From Chromobotia macracanthus (lineage: Eukaryota; Chordata; Actinopteri; Cypriniformes; Botiidae): 64,000 nt of DNA. This document shows positions 14,180 to 26,683 of this stretch, piece by piece; the stretch's first letter is position 1, and each line of letters begins with the position of its first letter. The position numbers and the translations under genes are program-made. The stretch is taken from positions 5,564,501 to 5,628,500 of the forward strand of contig JAZGTH010000002.1 in assembly GCA_036877525.1 (NCBI GenBank). The letters run 5' to 3'. The notes beneath the pieces are model-generated. The model searched no databases. It saw nothing but the letters and a program-made list of their open reading frames with translations, and was not told the DNA's origin.

Positions 14180-14400
14180 TGACTGTGTGTGTATCTGTTT
14201 GACCCAGCTCAATGGTTTTAGAGGGCAGATGAAGTGCTATTTAGTTCAGATATGTAGTGAAAACATGCCTAGTCCGCACCATTCACTACCCAGAATACCA
14301 CTGCATTAATCACATGTCAGCACATATTCATAAACGCTCATTAAAGCCACAGCACTGCACCTCCTCACAACACTATCCTCTGTCAACACTAGAAGTAGCC
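14180..14400 (-). repeat. dispersed repeat copy 2, inverted relative to copy 1
   Basis: The core 14224-14322 (cagatgaagtgc..., atatgtagtg, aaacatgcctag, cactacccagaatac, actgcattaat) is the reverse complement of 10641-10748. Weaker similarity extends on both sides, including a GT-rich patch at about 14187-14200 that mirrors the CA-rich patch at 10789-10808. Confidence 0.6.
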
Positions 14401-17400
14401 CTGCATAGTTGGTTAACATTATAAAGTGAGAAAGTGTGAAGAGCTAGTAAACACCAACAACCATTACAGTTTAGTGTTTGCCAGAGCAGTGTGAACTAGC
14501 CATAAGGAACAAAATATATTTCCTGATTAAAATGATCAAATTATTGTATTTAAAAGCTCATAAATCATAATTTCACTGTAATAGACAGGTTTTTAAAAAG
14601 CTGTCATCATTACACATGGCAAATCTGCCTATTCAACATGCAGATTATATTTGATTTGCAGAAAAGAAAAACTAAATAACACTAAAAAAATCTAAAAAAA
14701 TCGCTAATATGAAGATATTGTGTTTTCAGAACAGTTGTTATGGAGTTTTGTAAGTGTAGATGAAATTACCTCAAAGACTGAACCACAAGCTTTTCTGGAG
14801 ACAGCGCAAAAGTCTCTTTGGAATAGCATAAATTGGCTGGTAAGAATCAAATGATTCTTCGAGGAACAAAACCTGGATTGTTAAAGAAAAGCTTTATAGT
14901 TTCCAAGCAATTACACTTCAACAGAGAAACAAATTCCAGCACTGCCAAGTCAATCAGAACAATAATCATCACCTGGGATTTTACCTCACGAATCTGCTTT
15001 ATTTAGATGGTAATGTATAAATAAACAGAGTAGTCAACACAGAAATCCATATCCACATAACACTCTTCACCATGGAGAAAGCTTGGCCATTATTCAATAC
15101 ATTATTATTTATATTTAAGTCTCATTTCAGGTCTAAGATGGTTTATATGACCTTGCTCTGTCTTCATTGCTTAGTTCTGGCATGTCTAGGAGACTTTGAG
15201 AACAGCTGTAGGTCTATAAGTTGGCACAGAGCAGGAGACATGCAGAGCTTGGCTTTGATAATATGACTTACTGAAGACAAATTCCTAAAGCCTGTTGCCC
15301 ACTGTTTATCAATATCAGAGGTGGAGACAACCAAAGCCTCTACCCTCTGCAGAAGAATTAGTCACTTGTGCTGCTTAAATTCCTAATAGGTTAATCATAT
15401 TCTTACATCATACACACATTAAAGGTCTATAAACTTATTTAGCATGATTTTACATCAGAAGTACTAAATGCTTAAACCTGTTGTATTACAAAGTTGAGCA
15501 GAATTGGGTGTGGGGGATCTTCTGTTTTATCCAATTTGGCAACATCTTCCTAGACAGGCAAAATCACAATTTATATTCTGATTGTCAGAAACAATCGGTC
15601 ACGTGTCTCTCTGTTCCTCTCTTGAAGACATTTTTAGATAAGATTGATCAAATGAATGACATTCTAGATAAAGGAGCATTATCTCACAGCAAAAGAAACA
15701 GGATTGCTGTCTGGAGTATCAACTGTCTGGAGTCTGTTTTGTACTATCACAACGTACAGTGAGTGAACAGTGTGTGTAAATACACTTTGCATGCGGTACA
15801 AACTAATTAGTCCTCATTTATGAAAAGGCCTTGAATTCTGCAGGAAATAATAAAGGCCATTTTTTGATATTCATGCAGTGTATGTCTCTTTTAGGGTGTT
15901 TTTTCCAGAAATATGCTTGCAAATGTATTTAATTTTATAAATAAAATAAGGCAAGGAAATAAAATAAGCAGAGATACATGAGCATAAAGTACAGCACAAG
16001 ATATCGGTTTTTGGCTACATTACTGAAATCCAGTTTTAACAAACCTTAAAAAGTCCCTGCTTATAGTATACCTAAAATATATAATGAAAGTGGAGTCCAG
16101 ATTCTTCCTTAAATCTGTCAAATAAATGATTTAAAAAAGGTAATTAAAGAAATTGTTCATAAATTGAAATGTCTGCTCTGGAACAGGCTCTTTAGATTTG
16201 ATTCTTTAGAAGTTTGGACAAAATACCTAATAACATTCTAACAATGTGTGATAAAACTTTTAATGGATTTAAAAGGAAAGTGAGCTGCAGTCAGTTCAAT
16301 TGTTCAACTAGATGAGAATGTCTCATATATTACGCTGTCTATATATAACAACCCCATCAGATGCGCAATGTATTAGGTGACTAGGGCTTGTGATATTTAC
16401 AATTGCCAGTGGCAATTGTATATTGTACATTAAAATTAATAGTATCACAGTATCTCAAAATACTGCACACCCCAATGTAATGACATAATTGCTTTAATAC
16501 TAATATTAAAGAATAAATTTCACCTTAATATGGTATTATAGCTGTCATGAATAGAATGTTTAAAGCAAAAGCCTAAGTGGTGCTACATTATAATTAAATC
16601 CTTTGTGCATTAAATCCTTTTTACTAAAATATACTGATCTGGTGCTAAGTCAAGATTAGTCCTAACATCACAGCCATAATAAAATCTTATATGAAAATGC
16701 TGGCAAATTCAAAACAAGCCTGAGACAGGTATACTGGCTAAACCAATGGTGTGAGTTTGACAAACTATCTGTTTGTCTGCCCAGTAAGGGAGATTGGAGA
16801 ACAATCATTACTGTACTTTTTTGTAGCCTTGATTGGTGATGTCATTGCCACACAAATTACACACTTCAACTTAAAATCTGAAAATAGTAGTAAAATATAA
16901 ATAAATGGAAAACTATATTAACAGACATTTTTGATCACCACTATCATATCTGGATCACATCTTAAACATTGTAATGGATGTCACACTGAATACACACTGA
17001 GATAACAAATGTGGAAAGCGGTAAAAATTGAAGTGGCTTTATTGACCAGGAAACAAGCACAGCATTAGCATATCTGGACCTCACAGCAGTCTACAAAAGG
17101 GAGGTGACCCTTACATCAAAGCAACAATGAGATGACGTAGAACTCTGCTAATTCCAGAGGTAATCAAATCACAATGTTCTATCAAACTCAAGTGACACAG
17201 TATAAGTTCTTAGTGAAGTGCTACTCCTTATCATTTTTTTATGTGCACTCATATAAGTGCATTTGAACCTTATGTTTGTCATTCAAACATTTGTCTTTTC
17301 CTAATACCCACCCCGACTCTTCATGTTGGCTACACACACACTCAGCAGTCACACACTTCTGTATCCACACCAGTATTTATTAATTCAGCACTGTGTTGGG

Positions 17401-18193
17401 GAATATTTGGCAGGCACTTTGTAGCTTGGTACATTGAGATTCAAATTCTCTTTGTCTTTTTGATAAGAGGCTGTAGGACTGAATTTGAAATGACACCTTT
17501 TAACAGGAATTTTCACAATTCTTTTTAAATTTCATTCACCAGTACTTCTGTGCCCACTGAATTTGACAGCACACTTTCACAAAATCTTTCTGAAGCACTG
17601 ATCAAAATGTCAGCCTAGTGACAAGATCATTTTTCTGCCCATTTCAATTAGTTCTGGTTTTCACTCAACGACAAACCTGCCTTTTGACTTAGTAACTCCT
17701 TTAAAATATATATATATTTTTTCCAAAAATATATTGTATATATTTTTTCTTATCCAGATGTTTCAACACAGCACAAATAGAGAAAAGCACATAAGTAAGA
17801 ACAGACACACCTCTGGGCTTCGTTTAAATTATTAAATCAAATTAAAGAAATAAGGGCAACATTCTTGGCATCTGGCAAACTAGATCTAAGTTTTAAATCG
17901 TTGTTACCCTTTAGAAACAGTATTACATCTGCAGAGCACTGATCTCATAAAGCCTTTAGTTCTATAAAGTATTGAATCATTTTATCAATTTGAATGAAAA
18001 ACAAAATCAAAATGTGCACTATTAATCTGTTTACACAGATGGACCTTCACTGATACAACATATCCTTAATGAATTTCTCAGGGTTTTCATTTCCCAATAG
18101 TGTCGTATTTACATTTTATTTGCTGCGATGGTACATGTGTAACAAGCCTAGGACACAATATATAAATCGTTTTAGTTTTGTACTTTACATTTA
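14401..18193. other. intergenic, no gene seen
   Basis: This is AT-rich sequence without recognisable exons. It contains an 11-bp-arm perfect palindrome at 16398-16420. The open frame at 15072-15266 starts with a hydrophobic stretch that resembles a signal peptide from an internal Met (MVYMTLLCLHCLVLACLG). It has no homology I recognise and ends quickly. Confidence 0.45.
16398..16420. repeat. perfect palindrome, 11-bp arms with one-base centre
   Basis: TACAATTGCCA, G, TGGCAATTGTA: the two arms are exact reverse complements. The surrounding text ('gtgatattta', 'tatcacagtatctcaaaatac') suggests a decayed transposon interior. No protein-binding role can be inferred. Confidence 0.7.
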
Positions 18194-18207
18194 TTATATA
18201 TAATATA

Positions 18208-18299
<92 letters not shown>
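18194..18299. repeat. compound (AT)n/(GA)n microsatellite
   Basis: An imperfect (AT)n tract to 18254 passes directly into about 22 GA units (18254-18299). Confidence 0.95.
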
Positions 18300-18300
<1 letters not shown>

Positions 18301-19463
18301 TCTGTTTATAATTTTAAACTCCAGTATTTGGAATGTTGGAAAAGAATCTAGTGCATTTACTGAATCTGTGAATTAGGTTGAATTAGGTTACTTTTTTCTT
18401 TTTTCTCATATCAAAATTCTGCATTAACTCTTTTTCCATACAGCGTGGTATCATAGAGACAAGGAAATAAAGAGGATAAAGAAAGAGTAAGGCCACATCA
18501 TAAATTGCACACAATGATTCACATAACAATGAATGTGTCAGAACGCTCTGTCTTTGTCGAGATTTCTCTTGTTTGAAACTCCACAGAATCAGAGACAGAC
18601 TCAGCAATTACCATAAATGATTTGTGGTCTGAGCACCTCCAGTCATCAGTTCTTCCCCTCCAATCCCCAGTCTCAATTCTAAAGATTTCTTAAGCCTCAA
18701 AACTTTCATTTAGAGACATTACATAATAATTAACAGCTGTACTTTTGGAAAAAAACATTCATATTCACAGACACAATTATACATGTGTGGGTAGCCCATC
18801 AACAGTGAAACCTGTGGGGACCGCAGCTAATCCTCTCATAAAGATCTGCTTTTCCTGTTCATCCACTGGTTCATTTTTTATCAACTTTAATCTCAAGCTT
18901 TTCTTTTTCAAATCTGTCAAACTAAGTACAGAATGTGATGAAGAGAGTCGCGGCACACCATTTCGACAGGGTGAAGATTTAAACTTCAAATGCTTCACGT
19001 TTTAAAAGAACCACAGGAAGGTAATTACTCCTGTTCGACTGATGGACAAAGGGAGAGAAAAGATGGAACCGGAAAGAATGTTCACAATGAGAAAGCTAAA
19101 GCACCTGTCAAAGAAGAGCGAAGACAATTCAATAAATGGGCAGTGGGCCTGGGATGGAGAATGTTTCTCAATGATGGTGTAATCCAATGGTGGACGAGGG
19201 AGTGCGAGATGCCCTTTCATAGACAGTGTGGGCGTCAATAAGTTGTACAGTAGACTGGAAAGCTCTGTGCCTGGGTCTTTACTTGCATGTCTGTCAATCA
19301 ACAATAAAAGAAAGACCTAACAGGTCTTCACTTTGGAGTGAAGAGACTAAGCAAGCAGTATCTATTTCTTTGACATTGCTCATTCAGTCAGTTTCTCTCT
19401 CATTCTTGCAAGAGTGAAGTGGTCTTTAAGATATGTGTCTCTGTGTTGTCTCTCAGTTTGGTG
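18300..19463. other. gfra2: gfra2 3' flank / possible extended 3' UTR
   Basis: This lies immediately downstream of the gfra2 stop exon. Overlapping open frames on both strands at 18745-19304 have no family resemblance. If the first AATAAA is not used, part of this sequence would be 3' UTR. Confidence 0.35.
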
Positions 19464-19469
19464 TTTATT
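19464..19469 (-). terminator. gfra2: possible gfra2 polyadenylation signal
   Basis: The plus-strand tttatt reads AATAAA on the gene strand about 114 bases after the stop codon. It is the first such hexamer downstream. Real 3' UTRs of this family are often longer, so later signals may be used instead. No transcript evidence is available. Confidence 0.3.
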
Positions 19470-19582
19470 TGAAAGGAAACTTCAGTAAATAGGAGAGAGA
19501 TGGGAGTTTTGACTCAAGATGATCATGAAGAAGTTCCATTAGCTTTGTCCTCAACATGAAGGCTTATGAAGCTCAGGTAGCT

Positions 19583-19705
19583 TTATATAGTGAGTTTTCC
19601 AAGACCAAACAACAGACAAAATAACAAGACATCAGTTAGGGCTTTTGCACCAGGACCTGAATTTCTTGGATCCTCTACCCTTGTGTTAGGTGGACTGCCA
19701 GGAAC
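19583..19705 (-). CDS. gfra2: gfra2 terminal coding exon: GPI-anchor signal and stop
   Basis: The acceptor is a strong pyrimidine tract ending ttgtttacag (AG at 19707-19706). Forty codons and TAA (19585-19583) follow. The protein part starts VPGSPPNTRVEDPRNSGPG and ends KALTDVLLFCLLFGLGKLTI. This matches the mammalian end in layout and length (40 residues): PGS near the start, NSGP in the middle, then ALT-VL and a hydrophobic tail containing one Lys. NSG is a plausible omega site, with PGAKALTD as spacer and about 15 hydrophobic residues at the very C terminus. This is what a GPI-transamidase signal needs. Confidence 0.92.
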   Translation of the reverse strand, partial: VPGSPPNTRVEDPRNSGPGAKALTDVLLFCLLFGLGKLTI

Positions 19706-22700
19706 CTGTAAACAAACAGTCCAACAGAACCATATCAAATGGAGCACTAGATCATGTAAAAATGGGAGAATCTCATGAAAACATGACCAGGTTGTATTTC
19801 ATCCCCAAATCAAAAAAATAAATAAATGTTTTCCAAAACAGTAATCAGTTACAGTAACAGAAAACACATACTGTACAATAAAGGCAGTACAACAAATGCC
19901 AGCATGTAAAAGCACTTTTTAGATGTTTTGCATTACAGTAATGAGAATTTGTTTGGGGAATTTATTGACACTTTTCACAGAAATGTTTCTAATAGTCTTA
20001 AAACTACATGGACACATTCTTGACAGATTCAATGAGATTCTCCCAAACTGAGATTGTACACAGGCAGAATGAAAATAACACCCAAATCTAACTCCAGTTA
20101 GCATTTATCATAATGTTGTGCAACAATACTCTGGATTTATACACACACAAGCAGGAGATGATCATTGGAATTATTTGAATCAGTGAATCAGATGAAACAG
20201 GAAAGTTTCATTTTTCTAATTCTTACCTCACTTTCACAGATGTAGTCTTTTGAAGGATAACAATCCTCTCCAAGTTCCTGCAAAGAAAAGGAGTTTATTG
20301 CAGAGAGAACATTAGTGAGGCAGAGGGCAGGCTATAAAGTGCATGTCAAAGGTACTAACAGTTTTGTGTGCTGACAGCTAATCGCAGATTTTTAGGGAGG
20401 CTGAGATGAAACACACAAGCTGACTAATACTCACTTACTGACAGAAAACTGTTGCAACATCATATCTGAGCAGAACACAGATATTCATTATATGTAATGG
20501 TTATATGTAAATAAAATACTGCTTCAAAAATGTCAACAATCGGGTTGTTTCTTGTTTTACCTGTCAATGTGCCTTGAGAAAGCGTTAACACTGATATAAT
20601 TAATATTTTTCTCACCATTGTGATTTTTGCAGCTGTTGCCCTCTGCTAGACACCATAATATCTTCAGTATAAAGGAAGCATCTCTATAGATGGACATTCA
20701 GAAAAAGTTGTCCATTCTGATTTTATGAACTGCATTCAAGTTGCAAAAATTGTCCTTGTATTATAGTATTTCACCAGTGACCATAAAGCAAAGAACAGAT
20801 TCTGGGTATTATAGATTAACAGGTTATAGATATTTGTTTTAACCTTTGGAATTTCTGATTATAAATATGACATGTATACTTCACACTTTACTTACAAAGA
20901 TTTCAGAATTTACCTAATTTACCAAGAAATTTCAGAATTTACCTAGAATTTACCAAGAAACATTGTGACATGGAGATATTAAGATGTTGTTGTTTGTATA
21001 GTATTAGGTTGCTAGGCTTGAGAAACGAAAAGATTTCTATGATTTTTTGGGTTGATTCTCCTAATAAAGACCTGTTACACTTTTAAATATTATAATATAA
21101 AAATATTAAAATAAATTACATACATATATGAAATTGCCAGTAAAAATCTTTCCACTTTTGAAAGTCAATGGTAAACTTTGTGATACAGTATTTAACACAC
21201 ATGCGGGAGTCTATTTTTAAAGTTGGCACGTGATTCTTATTGCAATCCAAAAATGTGTCATTCACATGTACTGCAAGTCTGGTAAAACGTCTGTTAAAAC
21301 AAACTGCCAAAAGTATCATCCAGACAGACGTTTATTATTCCATATGCTGTGCAGCCTGTATTGGCACTGTCCCATTCTCCTCATCTTGTTTTTAAATTCA
21401 TTGCTTTTGGCCACTTTCTCTGAATTGGCTGAATTCTCATAAGGCCAAATACTTCTGAATGTCTTTACAAGGATCAAATGCTTCCCATTCACACATTTAT
21501 TACTGCATCTAACGTAGAACTGTTCCCCCAAACAGGGTCATTAAGGCTTGTTTGTCAAGATGTCACTTCATGACACTCAGCATTGTTTATGACAGAGAAG
21601 GGTGGGATTGAACTAGTGCACTTGCACAGATGCAGACTCAACCTAATCCAATAAATCTGTTTTCAATTAAGTTAGAATAAAGACTGAGACCTTTCGGCAA
21701 GGCCTCCAGCACATTCGCACAACCAGGTTGGCATTTTCAATAAGACCAATAAGGCTTAGGGGAGATGTAATCATCTCCCAACAGCTCAGATAGGACAGAA
21801 GTGTAGCGCGTGGACAATGCTGATGTCTGATCTTGCTCTGTACTGCAGTGTTGAATTGTTTCTGAAGAGATCAGGAATAGCACTTGGCATTTAAAAATAG
21901 TTATTTTTTCTGTTCTATTTTTTATAAGCCAGTCTTAAGTTGATATTACAGCAACAAACCACAATTTGCAACTTGCTAGTCGGTTGCAGGTGATATTGGG
22001 GGAGGGGCATTCACACCGTAGAGAGCATTTGATTGGACAAAAAAATAATAATGCAATGCATGTGTCTGCTGAAAGTTAATTTGGTCTTCTGAGTATGCAC
22101 TAGCATATAGATGGCTTCAAAGCTAACAAACTAAAGCTGCAAAACAACAATTTTGATTTATGGGGTCAATAATCAAGTGCTGTGTTTCAGAAAACTTAAA
22201 GGCCACATGAAACATACACTGGCCAGGAGGCAGAGATGGCACAATCTCACAGGGATTTGGTGCCTCATTTTGTGTTCCCTGTGTGCTGCTTCCCTGGTCA
22301 GCCTACCCTCCACTCAGCGCTATTTACTCCAGACTCAACCGATCCTAATCTTTCGTCCTCTGATTAAAAGGCTATTGAATGAGTAATTCCAAGTTCTTTT
22401 GAAAGTAAGTGCATTATATGAGCTGTAAAAGTGTCCTGATCTATTGGACCTTTAAAATCTAGTAAGATGGTTTGAAACTCTTTGACACAATGGGCAAATT
22501 TACTAAAATAACAGCTGCAGTGATTTAGCATATAGAATGGCACCTTATTTGCAAATATGGAATCTGAATTGTGTCGTGCAACACAGCCTCAATTTTCTGA
22601 TGTGTTTATGCGGTTACCTGATTTGCATACAGCCATGCAAATAACTATCTCTTTTAATGATCACAGTTTAATTTATCCCCCAAAATATTCTTCATTTAAT

Positions 22701-25700
22701 TGAAGGAATACAATTGCTGCTTCCAACATCCAGTTATTTTTGTGTGTTTCCGTTGTACATCTTTTATAGTCGGTTTGTGCGTCACTTCACCTGATCTGCA
22801 AGGGTAGTGTTAAATTAGTGTTAGCTCATGCAGTGAACTTTAACTGTCTCCTGTTTAAACATGCATAATCTGATGTTGACTTAGGCAAAAGCCAGGGCTA
22901 CCAGAACTGTAGCCGGCAAGATGAGAAAGCGAGAGAGAGAGAGAGAAAGAGAGAAAGAAACTGTGTGATGACAGGCATGGATGTCGATGGAGGAGTGAGA
23001 GAAACAGAGGACGGTGACTAAAAGCCAATTAATTAGCGAGACCAGTGATGTGTGTCAGCTGCCTGTTGACATCAGCCCAGATCTCTGTTCACAGCTCTTC
23101 GAATGCTCACCATTTCCTCCCATTTCTCCTCCACTCATTCATATCTCATCTCTCTGTATTATGACTCTCCCACTCGTCCTGATTGTTTACAGAGAAAAAA
23201 ACAGAGCCAACCCTCCTCAAACAAACACACAAACTCATTCATCCATTTGTGCACAGGTACTCTATTCATTAATTTCTTTCTCCCTCATGAGACCAATAAC
23301 ACCCTATATTGATGCCTCCAGCATATGTAAAATGTCAGAGGATCAACATAATGTATAAACATCATGCGGCAGTATTTATAACACTTTTTCCTAGTTCCGT
23401 AAAACAAGTTCCATAATGTTAAGTTCTGTAATGTGTACTAGTAAAATGGAATATTTAGAATGAAAAATTGGGGGCAAATTTGATTGGATCTTGAACAGTT
23501 AAGATGTGGTATTACTGGTTAATACTAGTTCCACCACACTTTTTGTATAGTGTACATTCTGTTTAGTCCAAATTCAACAATGCAGTGGCTGAACAACTTT
23601 ATGGATGTGTTTCTGATCTTTCTCAGTAATGTTCTTGAGGCAGCAGAAAAAAATGTAATGCATATCCAGCAACAAAGTATTTCATATCAATGGAGCAATG
23701 TAGACGATTTATAGCATTGGGTAAATGGAATCTCTCTATCAGTTGTACCCAAGAGCGAAACATGTCACTTCTAGATGTAGATTCTGTATGGGAACATCCT
23801 TCCTGCCTCAGGCAAGCTTTAAGTGCTATTGGACCTGCTAGACAGAGCAAAGCGCTCGCTTTGAATTTAACCTCCAAAAATCACAGTGATGTCAAACCCT
23901 GCCTGAAATTAAAACATGGTAAACAGAGCGTGACTTTGCCTATTTTCTCTTTACCTGTCAAAATGAGAAAAATGGCCTATGGCAAACTATTCATCTTTAA
24001 TTTAAGTGGGACCAGAAGAAAAATATGAGTTTCTGCAATTCAGTGAATCTGTGAAGTTCAACTGACAAATTTAGGTGAATTGCTGAAGAACTGTAAAGTT
24101 TGACAATGTTTCCCCTCAGGCAATCTCTAATTATAAACTTCCTGCTTGGATAGTGCACTAATTATCATTTTTACCATAAATTAAGCATTGCTCTACCGGC
24201 CCAGCACATACATGCACACAAACAGTCACACGCATACACAAATACATAATGCAGTTTAAATAGTGACACATCGTTTTGTATTTCCTCAGGGAAATTATGA
24301 GGACACATTTTTCTCTGTAGTTGTTTGTTCTGTTTTTAAGGGCCACATTCAATCATTTTACTTTTCACTTTAGTATGTTAATTATGAGCCCATCAACATC
24401 TCTGAACAATTTTTTGCAGATGTGAAAAAATAAAAAAAACAAAGAAATATATGTGTGTGTGTGTGTGTGTATGAAAATATGTGTTCAATTAACCAAACAA
24501 AGGTACATATGTCAACAGATTTATTTCTTGTCGGTTGTATACACTACAGTTGTTTGTACCTTGACTACTGCCAACTCTACTCAATGCTAATTAAATGCAA
24601 AGTGCCAGTTAGGATAACATATTTCTGTGTGTAAATATGTTGTCGAGGTATTTTCTTCACACACATAAATGAACAGAATTGTTGGCAAAAACATCAGTGG
24701 AGTGACTCTATTTTAAAGTACTTTTTAAAGGAACAACCTTTAAAAAGCCTATTGGTTTATAGTTTAAAAGCATAATAATTTAGTTTAAATCTAACACAAC
24801 AGTACTTTTTATATAACAGTATTATGGTTAATATGAGGTTTATTGGAAGCCCATTAACCTTCCTGTAAAATAACATCTAAAACTTAGATTTAGGGATTAA
24901 TTGTGTCACTTCCCTTCAATATTTACAAAAGCAGCATGTACCATATTGAACACTGCTTGTTATCCACATATCCTTGTAACATATACAATTACATATCAAA
25001 TATTTTAGTCAAAATCAGATTAGTCTTAGATTAGATTATCCTGACCTTGCATATTTTTCTTGCAGAGTCTTGCAAATCTGAGGAGGTACTATAACTATAG
25101 CAACAGTAGGCTGCTTGGATAATTATCGGACAATATGAAATCAGCAAAATGTAAATGTCTTGATGTGATATATTTGTGATATGTAGATCTATATTATAGT
25201 GATACAAGACAATTCAGTGTTTTAAAAAGTCTTATGTGGTAGGGATGCCATAAATTAGTTCTCTACCATAAAACCATAAATATGACTTACGTTTAAATTT
25301 GCACAGGATGAGATGATGCAGGGCTCCTCTCCAGGTTCCATGGTTGTCTTAAGAACACTGGCAGTGGTCTCAAGATCAGGTTTAACTGAGCCACTAGTAG
25401 GCTGGAGGTCAGGCTTGGGTAGTGACCCATAACCAAAAGCCTGAATAGCATTTCCTGCAGGTACATAAATGAAAAACATTAAACAAGCAGATTTAAAGTG
25501 CATGGCAAAATGTATTATTAAAATGGTCCTGAACCTGTGCAAGCAAAACTACGTTTTCAAAACAAAAGTTGAAAGAATGTTTCCAGAGGAAGAAAGTTTT
25601 ATAGTTCTTAATCCCAATAGAAAAGCAGTATGTTTCTTAAGTTAGTTAAGAATGAGACTGTATGTGGGGGTTAGCAGCTCAGTTAAACACTAATTCTGCA

Positions 25701-26603
25701 AAGCTTGCAGATTTTGGATATGTTAATTGCTAGAAAAGCAAACCAGGCACACATCTGCCACGACACACTCACAAGCTGTTTTTAAAAACTTATTGACCGC
25801 ACTCAGTCTCCATGGGCAGCTACATACATAAGACATTCTTAGGTTAGCTAACAGCCACTTAAGAATAGAAATCCATGTAAGACACTTATTTTTCTTCTTC
25901 AAGTGCATTGTGGGATTTATTTTGGACACTTGAAATGCTGCACTTGAAGTTCTATTGAAAATGAGGTAGCAATTTCATTACCTACAATTTGAGACAGCCT
26001 TTACAACAGAAGCATGGTGAACAGAAGTGAACAGATGATGTTTTAAAAAGCTGTCTAGAGTGAAAGCTCACTAGTTTTTAGAATACAGACATGATTCCCA
26101 TACACATAATGTAACAGAGCTTGTTTTGACTTGAAAAATCTCTTTCGGTATCTCAGCATCTCACAGTAGGATATTGGATAATATATCTCCAGAGCTAATG
26201 TCTGAAGCTGTGCAGCTTATTATCATGTTTTTTTTTTTTACTGTTATTTATTTTACTCTTGGGAAGATATTTCTGCCAAGCAAAATAACTTTAGGAATCT
26301 TAATCAATTTGGGAAGCAAAACATTCTATTTTACTTCCTTCCTAATTGTAAATCTAATAATGTATTTTTAGAACCACATATGCAGTTTGTTAAGGGCTTA
26401 GTAAAGTTCATTTGTATTTCCACAGAATAAAGAAAGGAAGAGAAACGAAACAATTTCTCTCTCAAAAAGAAAACATTTGGCGAATCAGAATAATCTCTTT
26501 ATCTGTGTCTCACTCTCCTCAGCTCTCAAATGATAATATATGTTTTCTGATAAAGCAACATAATGATATTAACACTATTTCCCAAAAGCTGTGTTCGAAG
26601 TTT

Positions 26604-26683
<80 letters not shown>

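Larger units (their letters stand above)
20278..25290 (-). other. gfra2: gfra2 intron, 5.0 kb
   Basis: Phase-0 intron. It contains a tandem duplication of about 29 bp (20901-20960), a (GA)-rich run at 22930-22962 and a (GT)n run at 24451-24471. No other exon or RNA gene is seen. Open frames such as 23014-23358 and 23690-24028 have no recognisable product. Confidence 0.8.

Noticed and set aside
19002..19304. Minus-strand frame ending in a hydrophobic tail, considered as the gfra2 GPI exon
   Set aside because: No acceptor in the right phase gives a GFRA-like tail. The exon at 19583-19705 fits in phase, length and motifs.
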